From the NCBI GenBank assembly GCA_035547695.1, contig DASZUK010000029.1, positions 1 to 64,000 of the forward strand: 64,000 nucleotides of DNA, written 5' to 3'. How positions within the stretch are numbered: the stretch's first letter is position 1; each line of letters starts with the position of its first letter. A program made the position numbers and the translations under genes. Of this stretch, positions 55,315 through 63,253 are shown piece after piece. The notes under the pieces are model-generated. The model was not told where the DNA came from. It saw nothing but the letters and a program-made list of their open reading frames with translations, and did no database searches. This DNA comes from DASZUK01 sp035547695 (GTDB lineage: Bacteria > Actinomycetota > Acidimicrobiia > Acidimicrobiales > RAAP-2).

Positions 55315-55826
55315 AGACCTTCGCCGACTCCTCGGCGCTGGTGAAGCTGTACGCCGATGAACCCGGGCACGAGGTGGTCCGGGCCCTCGACGTGGTCGCG
55401 GTGGCCCAACTGGCCAGAGTGGAGGTCCCGGCGGCCCTGTGGCGCAAGTGCCGCGTCGGCGAGCTCTCCGTTGAGGACGCCGGTCTCCTGAGCACCGAAT
55501 TCGAGGCCGACTACATCGGAACTGCGGGATCGGCACCGCGATTTCACGCCGTGGTGGCCACCGCCGCCGTCCTCGGCGAGGCAGCCAAGGCCTGCGCTGT
55601 CCATGGGCTGCGGGCCTACGACGCGGTGCAGCTCTGCTGCGCGCTGGCCGTCCGCCGCCAGGACCCGACCTGCGACGCCGTGGCGGCTTTCGACCAGAAC
55701 CTGCGCCGGGCCGCCGCGGCCGAGGGGTTCGCCCTCGTCCCGCCGGCGCTGGAGCCTGGTGCCCAACCCAACCCCCGACCCGGTCCGGGGTCCGACGTGG
55801 CGGGGGGCCCGGCGGCGCGAGACTGA
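55311..55826 (+). CDS. PIN-domain toxin (VapC-type ribonuclease)
   Basis: A 171-aa PIN protein with all four acidic metal ligands: Asp6 ('FADSSALVKLY'), Glu38 ('ARVEVPAALW'), Asp104 ('LRAYDAVQL') and Asp128 ('FDQNLRRAA'). VapC toxins cut tRNA or rRNA when freed from antitoxin. The GTG start overlaps the antitoxin stop by 4 bp. It is longer than most VapC (about 130-140 aa) because of a Pro/Gly-rich C-terminal tail of about 28 residues, which ends 7 bp before the PHP-helicase gene. Confidence 0.92.
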   Translation: MKTFADSSALVKLYADEPGHEVVRALDVVAVAQLARVEVPAALWRKCRVGELSVEDAGLLSTEFEADYIGTAGSAPRFHAVVATAAVLGEAAKACAVHGLRAYDAVQLCCALAVRRQDPTCDAVAAFDQNLRRAAAAEGFALVPPALEPGAQPNPRPGPGSDVAGGPAARD

Positions 55827-55833
55827 GCCGGCC

Positions 55834-58800
55834 ATGCGGTTCGTCGCCGACCTGCACATCCACTCGAAGCACTCCCGGGCCTGCAGCAAGGACTGCGACC
55901 TGGAGCACCTGGCGTGGTGGGCGGGGCACAAGGGGATCGCGGTGGTGGGGACGGGGGACTTCACCCACCCGGGGTGGATGGAGGAGCTGCGGGCGAAGCT
56001 GCGGCCGGCGGAGCCGGGGCTGTTCCGGCTGGCGGCGGAGGTGGAGCAGGGCATCTGGGACCGGCTGCCGCCGGCCTGCCGGACGCCGGTGCGGTTCATG
56101 CTGTCGTCGGAGATCTCGACCATCTACAAGCGGGACGACCGGACCCGGAAGGTGCACCACCTGCTGTACGCGCCGGACTTCGAGGCGGTGGACCGCATCA
56201 GCACCCGGCTGGCCCGGATCGGCAACCTGGCGGCGGACGGGCGGCCGATCCTGGGGCTGGACTCCAGGGACCTGCTGGAGATCACGCTGGAGAGCGGGGA
56301 GGACAGCTACCTGGTGCCGGCCCACGCCTGGACGCCGTGGTTCGCGGTGCTGGGGTCGCAGTCGGGGTTCGACGCGGTGGACGACTGCTACGGGGACCTG
56401 GCCGAGCAGGTGTTCGCGGTGGAGACCGGGCTGTCGTCGGACCCGGAGATGAACTGGCGGGTGTCGTCGCTGGACCGGTTCCGGCTGGTCAGCAACTCGG
56501 ACGCCCACTCGCCGCCGATGCTGGGCCGGGAGGCCACGGTGTTCGGGACCGACGTGGACTACTTCGCCATGCGGGACGCCCTGCGGACCGGGGAGGGGTT
56601 CGGGGGGACGGTGGAGTTCTTCCCGGAGGAGGGCAAGTACCACCTGGACGGCCACCGGGCCTGCGGGGTGCGGACGGCGCCGGAGGAGACGCGGGAGCTG
56701 GGCGGCCGGTGCCCGGCCTGCGGGAGGCCGCTGACGGTGGGGGTGCTGCACCGGGTGGACGCCCTGGCGGACCGGCCGGCGGACTATCGGCCGGCGGTCC
56801 CGGACGAGTTCCGGTCGCTGGTGCCGCTGCCGGAGATCGTGGGCGAGATCATGGGGAAGGGCCCGAAGACCAAGACGGTGACCGCCAAGGTGTCGGACCT
56901 GGTGGGCCGGCTGGGGCCGGAGCTGGCCATCCTGAACGACGTGCCCCTGGACGAGGTGGCGGCGGTGGGGTCCGAGGTGCTGGTGGAGGCCCTGGACCGG
57001 CTGCGGCGGGGCCAGGTGGTCCGGGAGGCCGGGTTCGACGGGGAGTACGGCACCATCCGGCTGTTCACCCCGGAGGAGCTGGCGGCGCCGGGAGGCGCGC
57101 AGACCCTGTTCGCGATGCCCGGGCCGGCCTCGGCGGCGCTTGGGCGACGCCGGCCGACGTCGGCGGGGCCGAAGGACGCGGCCCCCGCCCTCACGGGGCT
57201 GCCGGGGACGGAGGTAGGACCCGATGGGGTGGCCGAGCGGGCGGCGCCGGACCCGGCGGTGGCGGACCTGGCGACGGCGGCCACCGACACCACGGCCGCC
57301 GACACCGCGGCTACCGACACCGCGGCTACCGACACCGCGGCCGCCCGGTCCGCAGCACCGGACCCGGGCCCGGCCGACGCCGTCCTGGACGGCCTGGACG
57401 CCGACCAGCGGGCGGTGATCTGTGCCGACGGCGGCCCGCTGCTGGTGGTGGCCGGGCCGGGCACGGGGAAGACCCGGGTGCTGTCCCGGGTGCTGGCCCA
57501 TCGGGTGGCCGTCGGCGGGGTGCCGCCGGAGCGGTGCCTGGCGGTCACCTTCACGCGGCGGGCGGCCACCGAGCTGGCGGGCCGCCTGGGGGAGCTGGCG
57601 CCGGGACTGGCGGACCGGATGACGGTGGCCACCTTCCACCGGCTGGGGCTGCAACTGCTCCGGGAGCACGGCGCAGGGTTGGGCCTGGGGGAGCAGGTTC
57701 GGGTGGTGGCCGAGCCGGCCCGCCTGGACCTGCTGGCCGAGCTGGGTGGCTGCGGGCCTGCCGAGGCCGCCCGGCTGGCGGCCCGGGTGGGTGCGGCCAA
57801 GCGGGCCGGTCCCACCGCCGACCCCGCCGGCCCTGCCGACGGCGCCGGTGGTGACGGGGCCGGTGGTGACGGGGCCGGTGGCGACGGGGCCGACGGCGAC
57901 GGGACCGGTGGCGACGGGGTCGATCCGGCCCTGGCCGACCTGGTGGGCCGGTACGACGGGGCCCTCCGGGCGGGCGGGCTGGTGGACTTCGACGACCTGC
58001 TGGTGCTGCCGGTCCGGTTGCTGCAGTCCGATCCGGTGCTGGCGGAGCGGTTGCGGGACCGGTGGACGGAGGTGTGCGTCGACGAGTACCAGGACGTGGA
58101 CGGCCTGCAGTACCGGCTGCTACGGCTGCTGACCCGGCCGGACGGCAACGTCTGCGCCATCGGGGACCCGGACCAGGCCATCTACGGGTTCCGGGGAGGG
58201 GACGTGGGGTACTTCCTGCGGTTCCGGCAGGACTTCCCGACGGCCCGGGTGGTGCGGCTGACCCGCAGCTACCGGTCCACGCCGACGGTGGTCCGGGCCG
58301 CCCTGCAGGCGGTGGCCCCGGGCACCCTGGTGCCGGACCGGGTGCTGACGTCCGCCCGGACCGGCGGGGACGGGGACCCGGTGGTGGTGCACCGGGTGGC
58401 GGACCCGCAGGAAGAGGCGGAGGTGGTGGCCGACACGGTGGAACGGTTGCTGGGCGGGTCGTCGCTGCTGGCCCTGGACCGGGGGGCGGCGGACGGCAGC
58501 ACCCGGCCCCGGCTGTCGTTCGCCGATTTCGCGGTGCTGTGCCGTACCCGGTCGCAGGCGGCGCCGTTGGCCGAGGCCCTGGGCCGCCGTGGCTTCCCGG
58601 TGCAGGTGCGATCCCACGAGCGGCTGGTGGACCGGCCGGAGGTCCGGGCCGTCCTGGCCGTCCTCGACGGCGGGGGCGGCACCGACCGCAGCACGGACCG
58701 CAGCACCGGCCGCGGCACCGGCCGGAGCGCGACGGTGGCCGACCGGCTGGCGGCCGCGGTGCAGGCCGTCGCCGGTGGCAGCGGCGGGCCGGGTCCGGAC

Positions 58801-59358
58801 GGGGTGGCGGACGGGGTGGCGGACGGGGTGGCAGCCGGCGTGGCGGCCGGCGTGGCCGCGGACGGCGGGCCGGGCGACGGCGCCACGGTGCCGCGGACGG
58901 CGGCGCTGGTGGCCGGGGAGCTGCTGGCCCCGCTGGCGTCGGCCTGCGGGTCGGACCTGGACCGGTTCCTGACGGAGTTGGAGCTGGGCCTGGAAGTGGA
59001 CGCCTGGGACCCCCGGGCGGACCGGATCTCGCTGCTGACGCTGCACGCGGCGAAGGGGCTGGAGTTCCCGGTGGTGTTCGTGGTGGGCTGCGAGGACGGC
59101 CTGCTGCCGTTCCGGCCGTCCCCGTCCGGGCCGACCGACCTGGCCGAGGAGCGCCGGCTGCTGTTCGTGGGGATGACCAGGGCGGTGGACCGCCTGGTGC
59201 TGACGTCGGCCGTCCGGCGGCACCGGTGGGGCCGGGTCAGGGAGCTGGGGCCGTCGCCGTTCCTGGCCGACGTGGACCGGTCCCTCGTGGAGCACCGGGC
59301 CGGGCCGGTGGACGGCCGGGCCCGGCGGCCGGCCCACCGCCAGTTGCGGCTGCTGTGA
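55834..59358 (+). CDS. PHP-domain (TIGR00375-like) / UvrD-type helicase fusion
   Basis: A 1174-aa protein. Residues 1-420 form a PHP phosphoesterase/nuclease-like module: 'VADLHIHSKHSRACSKDCD', 'GTGDFTHPGW', 'SEISTIYK', 'VPAHAWTPWFAVLGSQSGFD', 'SNSDAHSPPMLGREAT' and a zinc-ribbon-like 'CPACGRPL'. From about residue 515 follows a complete superfamily 1A helicase: Q-motif 'LDADQRAVI', Walker A 'GPGTGKT' (541-547), 'VDEYQD' (749-754), 'AIGDPDQAIYGFRG', 'RLTRSYRSTPT', 'LLTLHAAKGLEFPVVFV' and 'LLFVGMTRAVDRLVLTS'. Three low-complexity inserts (about residues 481-506, 670-695 and 989-1010) come from tandem DNA repeats. It is likely a DNA-repair nuclease-helicase. The ATG at 55834 follows the toxin gene by 7 bp. 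Confidence 0.92.
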   Translation: MRFVADLHIHSKHSRACSKDCDLEHLAWWAGHKGIAVVGTGDFTHPGWMEELRAKLRPAEPGLFRLAAEVEQGIWDRLPPACRTPVRFMLSSEISTIYKRDDRTRKVHHLLYAPDFEAVDRISTRLARIGNLAADGRPILGLDSRDLLEITLESGEDSYLVPAHAWTPWFAVLGSQSGFDAVDDCYGDLAEQVFAVETGLSSDPEMNWRVSSLDRFRLVSNSDAHSPPMLGREATVFGTDVDYFAMRDALRTGEGFGGTVEFFPEEGKYHLDGHRACGVRTAPEETRELGGRCPACGRPLTVGVLHRVDALADRPADYRPAVPDEFRSLVPLPEIVGEIMGKGPKTKTVTAKVSDLVGRLGPELAILNDVPLDEVAAVGSEVLVEALDRLRRGQVVREAGFDGEYGTIRLFTPEELAAPGGAQTLFAMPGPASAALGRRRPTSAGPKDAAPALTGLPGTEVGPDGVAERAAPDPAVADLATAATDTTAADTAATDTAATDTAAARSAAPDPGPADAVLDGLDADQRAVICADGGPLLVVAGPGTGKTRVLSRVLAHRVAVGGVPPERCLAVTFTRRAATELAGRLGELAPGLADRMTVATFHRLGLQLLREHGAGLGLGEQVRVVAEPARLDLLAELGGCGPAEAARLAARVGAAKRAGPTADPAGPADGAGGDGAGGDGAGGDGADGDGTGGDGVDPALADLVGRYDGALRAGGLVDFDDLLVLPVRLLQSDPVLAERLRDRWTEVCVDEYQDVDGLQYRLLRLLTRPDGNVCAIGDPDQAIYGFRGGDVGYFLRFRQDFPTARVVRLTRSYRSTPTVVRAALQAVAPGTLVPDRVLTSARTGGDGDPVVVHRVADPQEEAEVVADTVERLLGGSSLLALDRGAADGSTRPRLSFADFAVLCRTRSQAAPLAEALGRRGFPVQVRSHERLVDRPEVRAVLAVLDGGGGTDRSTDRSTGRGTGRSATVADRLAAAVQAVAGGSGGPGPDGVADGVADGVAAGVAAGVAADGGPGDGATVPRTAALVAGELLAPLASACGSDLDRFLTELELGLEVDAWDPRADRISLLTLHAAKGLEFPVVFVVGCEDGLLPFRPSPSGPTDLAEERRLLFVGMTRAVDRLVLTSAVRRHRWGRVRELGPSPFLADVDRSLVEHRAGPVDGRARRPAHRQLRLL
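57274..57351. repeat. 15-bp tandem repeats in the PHP-helicase linker
   Basis: Units of the form ACCGCGGCTACCGAC, repeated about four times, encode Thr-Ala-Ala-Thr-Asp between the PHP module and the helicase. The period is in frame. Confidence 0.7.
57842..57919. repeat. 15-bp tandem repeats inside the helicase domain
   Basis: About five units of GGTGGCGACGGGGCC type encode Gly-Gly-Asp-Gly-Ala inside helicase subdomain 1B, ahead of motif II. This is a flexible Gly/Asp-rich insertion in an otherwise canonical motor. Confidence 0.7.
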
Positions 59359-59431
59359 CCTCCGGCGACGGCACCGGCCGGCCGGGGCGGCGGGACTGGT
59401 GGGCCGGTTACCGATGCGCAGGGGGGACGCA

Positions 59432-59437
59432 TAGCAT
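59432..59437 (+). promoter_or_regulatory. Possible leaderless -10 box of ftsH
   Basis: TAGCAT ends 6 nt before the GTG at 59444, the same arrangement as before the antitoxin gene. TTACCG (59408-59413) is a weak -35 candidate at 18-nt spacing. Confidence 0.4.
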
Positions 59438-59440
59438 GGT

Positions 59441-61717
59441 GTGGTGAGCCCACAACGGCCCGATCCCACCCCGCCACGACCGCCCGCGCCCGGGTCGGGG
59501 TCCGGTTCGTCGGGCGGCGACCAGAGCTGGCGGTGGATCTGGGTTGCCCTGATCGTGGCCGTGCTGGCGGTGCTCATCATCCCGTCGCTGCTGCCGCACT
59601 CGTCGGCGAAGTCGCTCAGCTACTCCCAGTACATGACCGACGTCGGCGGCAGCAAGGTGGTGACAGCCAACATCGACAACACGTCGGGGGTCATCACCGG
59701 CAAGTTGAAGACAGGGACGTCCTTCACCGTCAACGGGCCCAACCCGGTGATCTCGTCGGACGTGAAGGAGATGCAGAACGACGGGGTCAAGGTGACCTTC
59801 TCGACCCCCAGCGACCTGCTGGGGTCGGTGCTGCCCTGGGTGTTCTTCATCGGCATCGCGGTGATCCTGATGGTGTTCATCAGCCGGCAGGCCCGGGGGC
59901 AGATGTCCGGGATCATGTCCATCGGCCGGTCCAAGGCGCGCCTGTTCAGCGCCGACCGGCCGTCCACCACCTTCGATGACGTGGCCGGCTACACCGGGGT
60001 CAAGCAGGAGATCAGCGAGGTGGTCGACTTCTTGAAGACGCCCGGCCGGTTCAAGGAGATCGGGGCCAAGATCCCGAAGGGGGTCCTGCTGGTGGGGCCG
60101 CCGGGGACCGGGAAGACCCTGCTGGCCCGGGCGGTGGCCGGGGAGGCCGGGGTGCCGTTCCTGTCGGTGAGCGGGTCCGACTTCATGGAGATGTTCGTGG
60201 GCGTCGGCGCCAGCCGGGTCCGCGACCTGTTCCAGACCGCCCGGAAGCAGGCGCCGGCGATCATCTTCGTGGACGAGATCGACTCCATCGGCCGCAAGCG
60301 GGGCGCCGGGCTGGGCGGGGGCCACGACGAGCGGGAACAGACCCTGAACCAGATGCTGAACGAGATGGACGGGTTCGACCCCACCGAGGGGGTGGTGGTC
60401 ATCGCCGCCACCAACCGGCCGGACATCCTGGACCCCGCCCTGCTGCGCCCGGGCCGGTTCGACCGCCAGATCGTGGTGCCGCTGCCGGACCTGGAGGAGC
60501 GGCTGCCGATCCTGCAGGTGCACACCAAGGGCAAGCGGGTGGCGCCGGACGTGGACCTGGAGCTGGTGGCCCGGGGCACCCCGGGCATGAGCGGGGCGGA
60601 CCTGGCCAACCTGGTGAACGAGGCCGCCCTGCACGCCGTCCGGCGGGGAAGCCCGGCCATCACGATGGCCGACTTCGAGTCGTCCCGTGACCGGGTGCTG
60701 ATGGGCCAGCGGCGGGACAGCCTGGTGCTGTCCGACGACGAGAAGGAGCGGGTGGCCTACCACGAGGGCGGGCACGCCGTGCTGGCCTACGTGCTGGAGC
60801 ACGCCGACCCGGTGCACAAGGTCACCATCCTGCCCACCGGCATGGCCCTGGGCGTCACCATGCAGTTGCCCATGGAAGAGCGGCACATCCACCCCCGGGT
60901 GGCCATCGAGGACTCCCTGTGCGTCCGCATGGGTGGCCGGGTGGCCGAGCTGATCATCTACGGGGACCTGTCCACCGGGGCCGCCAACGACCTGGTCGGC
61001 AACACCGAGCTGGCCCGCAAGATGGTCCGCGAGTGGGGGATGAGCGAGGAGATCGGCCCGATGGCCTGGGGGTCCCAGGGCCAGGTGTTCCTGGGCGAGG
61101 ACCTGATGCACACCCGGGACTACTCCGAGGACACCAGCCGGGTCATCGACGACGAGGTCGAGCGCATCCTGCGGGCCCAGGAGGAGCGGGCCATGGAGGT
61201 GCTGACCCGGCACCGCGGCGGCCTGGACGCCGTCGCCAGGGCGCTGCTGGAGCAGGAGAGCGTCGACGGGCAGGAGGTCGGCCGGCTGGTCGACGAGGCC
61301 TACGGCCGGCCGGTCCACCAGAACGGGATCAAGGCCGTCCCGCACTTCAACGCCAACGGCAACGGTCACGGCGGCAACGGCAGCAACGGCTCGGCGCCGG
61401 TCCCGGCGGCAACGCCTGCCGGTGCGGGCGCCGGGGCGGCGGCCAAAGGGGGCCCGGCGGGGCAGGCGCAGCCGGCCCACCCGCCGGCCGGCCAGTCGCC
61501 GCACCACGACACCGGGGGTTGGCCGCCGCCGCAGTGGCCGCCGCCGAACCCACCGAACCCGGCGAACCCAGCGGCCCAGCCGAACCCGGCGGCCCAGCCG
61601 GGGCACTGGCCGCCGCCGCAGTGGCCGCCGCCGTCGTCGTCCCAGCCGCCGCCGTGGCCGTCGGACCCGCCGCCCGGGCCCTCCGGGGACCAGGGTTCGC
61701 CGGGTCCCACCCGCTGA
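59441..61717 (+). CDS. ftsH: ATP-dependent zinc metalloprotease FtsH
   Basis: A 758-aa membrane AAA+ protease. Helix 1 is at about residues 31-50, the extracytoplasmic FtsH domain at 57-125, helix 2 at 128-147. AAA domain: Walker A 'GPPGTGKT' (219-226), Walker B 'AIIFVDEIDSIG', pore loop region 'FMEMFVG', second region of homology 'NRPDILDPALLRPGRFDRQ'. Protease site: HEGGH (441-445). The last 115 residues are a disordered Pro/Gln/Trp/Gly tail with repeats ('NPAAQPNPAAQPGHWPPPQW'), longer than usual. GTG at 59441 or 59444; the latter fits a leaderless start. It degrades misassembled membrane proteins. The helicase gene ends 82 bp upstream. Confidence 0.97.
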   Translation: MVSPQRPDPTPPRPPAPGSGSGSSGGDQSWRWIWVALIVAVLAVLIIPSLLPHSSAKSLSYSQYMTDVGGSKVVTANIDNTSGVITGKLKTGTSFTVNGPNPVISSDVKEMQNDGVKVTFSTPSDLLGSVLPWVFFIGIAVILMVFISRQARGQMSGIMSIGRSKARLFSADRPSTTFDDVAGYTGVKQEISEVVDFLKTPGRFKEIGAKIPKGVLLVGPPGTGKTLLARAVAGEAGVPFLSVSGSDFMEMFVGVGASRVRDLFQTARKQAPAIIFVDEIDSIGRKRGAGLGGGHDEREQTLNQMLNEMDGFDPTEGVVVIAATNRPDILDPALLRPGRFDRQIVVPLPDLEERLPILQVHTKGKRVAPDVDLELVARGTPGMSGADLANLVNEAALHAVRRGSPAITMADFESSRDRVLMGQRRDSLVLSDDEKERVAYHEGGHAVLAYVLEHADPVHKVTILPTGMALGVTMQLPMEERHIHPRVAIEDSLCVRMGGRVAELIIYGDLSTGAANDLVGNTELARKMVREWGMSEEIGPMAWGSQGQVFLGEDLMHTRDYSEDTSRVIDDEVERILRAQEERAMEVLTRHRGGLDAVARALLEQESVDGQEVGRLVDEAYGRPVHQNGIKAVPHFNANGNGHGGNGSNGSAPVPAATPAGAGAGAAAKGGPAGQAQPAHPPAGQSPHHDTGGWPPPQWPPPNPPNPANPAAQPNPAAQPGHWPPPQWPPPSSSQPPPWPSDPPPGPSGDQGSPGPTR

Positions 61718-61741
61718 CCGCCGGCGGCACCGCGCCGAGCC

Positions 61742-63253
61742 CTATTTCTGGGGCACCCCGGCCACGGCCACCGCCCCGGGCAGGCCGGCGGGGACGTCGT
61801 CCTCCATCACCGCCAGCGGCCCGGTGGCCCGGACCAGCAACGGGTCGGTGCCGGCACCGGCCATGACGTCTGTCTCGATGACCGTGAACACGTCCGGGGG
61901 GACCCGGAGCACCGGGGCCCCGGCCAGCCGTCGAGGGCCGTCCGGGGTGAGCCGGTAGACGGTGACGGTGACGGTGCGGGCGCCGACGTTCTGCAGGTCG
62001 AGGGCCAGGGCGCCGACGCCGGCGACCGGCGGTGTCATGGCCCCCTGCGGGCTGGGCACCACCCAGCGGGTGGACGCCGTGGTGGCCGGCCCGGCGACGG
62101 CGGGGACGGTCCCCCACTGCGGCACGGCCCCGGCCGGCGACGACTGGACGGTGCGGTCCACCACCACGCCGGGGCCGCCGGAGGCGGTGACGGTGGTGGC
62201 GTATGTGGTGTTGGCCGGGACCCTGGCGACGCCGCTGAGGCCGAGGGTCCACGACGAGTCGGCCGGGACCGACTTGGTGAACGGGGCCACCGGGCCGGAC
62301 TTGAGCTGCACCCGCACCGTGACCCGCTGGGCCACCTTGGCGGGGTTCAAGATGGTGACCGCGGCCGCGCCACCGGTGACGTCGACGGTCCTCGGCAGGT
62401 ACCACCGGCGGGCCGGGGCCGGGGTGCCGAGGCGGAGGGACAGGCCGGACACCCCGTTGACCACGTGCTCCTGCAGCTCCGACGCCACCACCCGGCCGGA
62501 CCGGGCCGCGGCGATGGTGCCGACGGACCGCTGGTCCTGCACGTAGGCGGCCACCCCGGCCACCCGGACCTGGCCGGGCGGCACCAGGATGCCCTGGAAC
62601 GGCTCCGGTTCGGAGAGGCCGGCCGGGGTGACGAAGGACAGGTCGACCACCGCGGCGGTGCTGCCGGGGTTGTAGAGCGCCACGTAGGGGGTGTCGCCGT
62701 CGGTGGTGGCCCCGGAGGCGAAGTACCAGCTTGCCGCGGTCGACGTCGAGCAGGGGGCCTGGGACCACCCGGCGGAGCCGCCGACGACCTCGCTGACGGT
62801 GACCCCGCCACCGTCCAGTTGCACCCGGCTGGCCAGCCAGGCCCCCTGCTGGATGGTGGCCGGGGACACGGCGACCTGGCCGCCGGCCGGCACGGTGACC
62901 GGCTTCGTCGCCGCCGACCCGGTGGAGTTGACCACGGTGACGGCGCCGTCGACGGCGGCCCGGCCGGCGTTGGCCAGGTACAGGGTGGGATTGGCGATGC
63001 CGCCGGTTGTGCCGCTGCCTCCCGGGCAGAACCAGGTGGACGACTGGGCCCCGGACGGCGCGGCCACCGACGCCGCGGCCGACGACGCCGGGGCGGCGAC
63101 CGGTGCCGGGGCGCTGACGGCGCGGTCGATCAGGCCGGCACCGACCAGGGCGACCAGGACCACCAGGACCACCGGCAGCCGCCACACCGGTGGCCCGGCG
63201 TCGGCGCCGGGCCGGGCCGGACGGCCACGGCCGTGGCGGGGAGCCGGCGTCAC
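61742..63253 (-). CDS. DUF5719-family exported protein
   Basis: A 503-aa protein. After a basic N-terminus a single helix ('WRLPVVLVVLVALVGAGLIDRAV') acts as signal or anchor; the rest is beta-rich and extracytoplasmic: 'STWFCPGGSGTTGGIANPTLYLANAG', 'SWYFASGATTDGDTPYVALYNPGSTAAVVDLSF', 'TTYATTVTASGGPGVVVDRTVQS' and 'ALDLQNVGARTVTVTVYRL'. This matches DUF5719, usually encoded behind a large membrane glycosyltransferase in actinobacteria. The GTG at 63253 overlaps the stop of the upstream gene as GTGA. It may take part in glycan assembly or anchoring; function unproven. It converges with ftsH (24-bp gap). Confidence 0.88.
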   Translation of the reverse strand: MTPAPRHGRGRPARPGADAGPPVWRLPVVLVVLVALVGAGLIDRAVSAPAPVAAPASSAAASVAAPSGAQSSTWFCPGGSGTTGGIANPTLYLANAGRAAVDGAVTVVNSTGSAATKPVTVPAGGQVAVSPATIQQGAWLASRVQLDGGGVTVSEVVGGSAGWSQAPCSTSTAASWYFASGATTDGDTPYVALYNPGSTAAVVDLSFVTPAGLSEPEPFQGILVPPGQVRVAGVAAYVQDQRSVGTIAAARSGRVVASELQEHVVNGVSGLSLRLGTPAPARRWYLPRTVDVTGGAAAVTILNPAKVAQRVTVRVQLKSGPVAPFTKSVPADSSWTLGLSGVARVPANTTYATTVTASGGPGVVVDRTVQSSPAGAVPQWGTVPAVAGPATTASTRWVVPSPQGAMTPPVAGVGALALDLQNVGARTVTVTVYRLTPDGPRRLAGAPVLRVPPDVFTVIETDVMAGAGTDPLLVRATGPLAVMEDDVPAGLPGAVAVAGVPQK

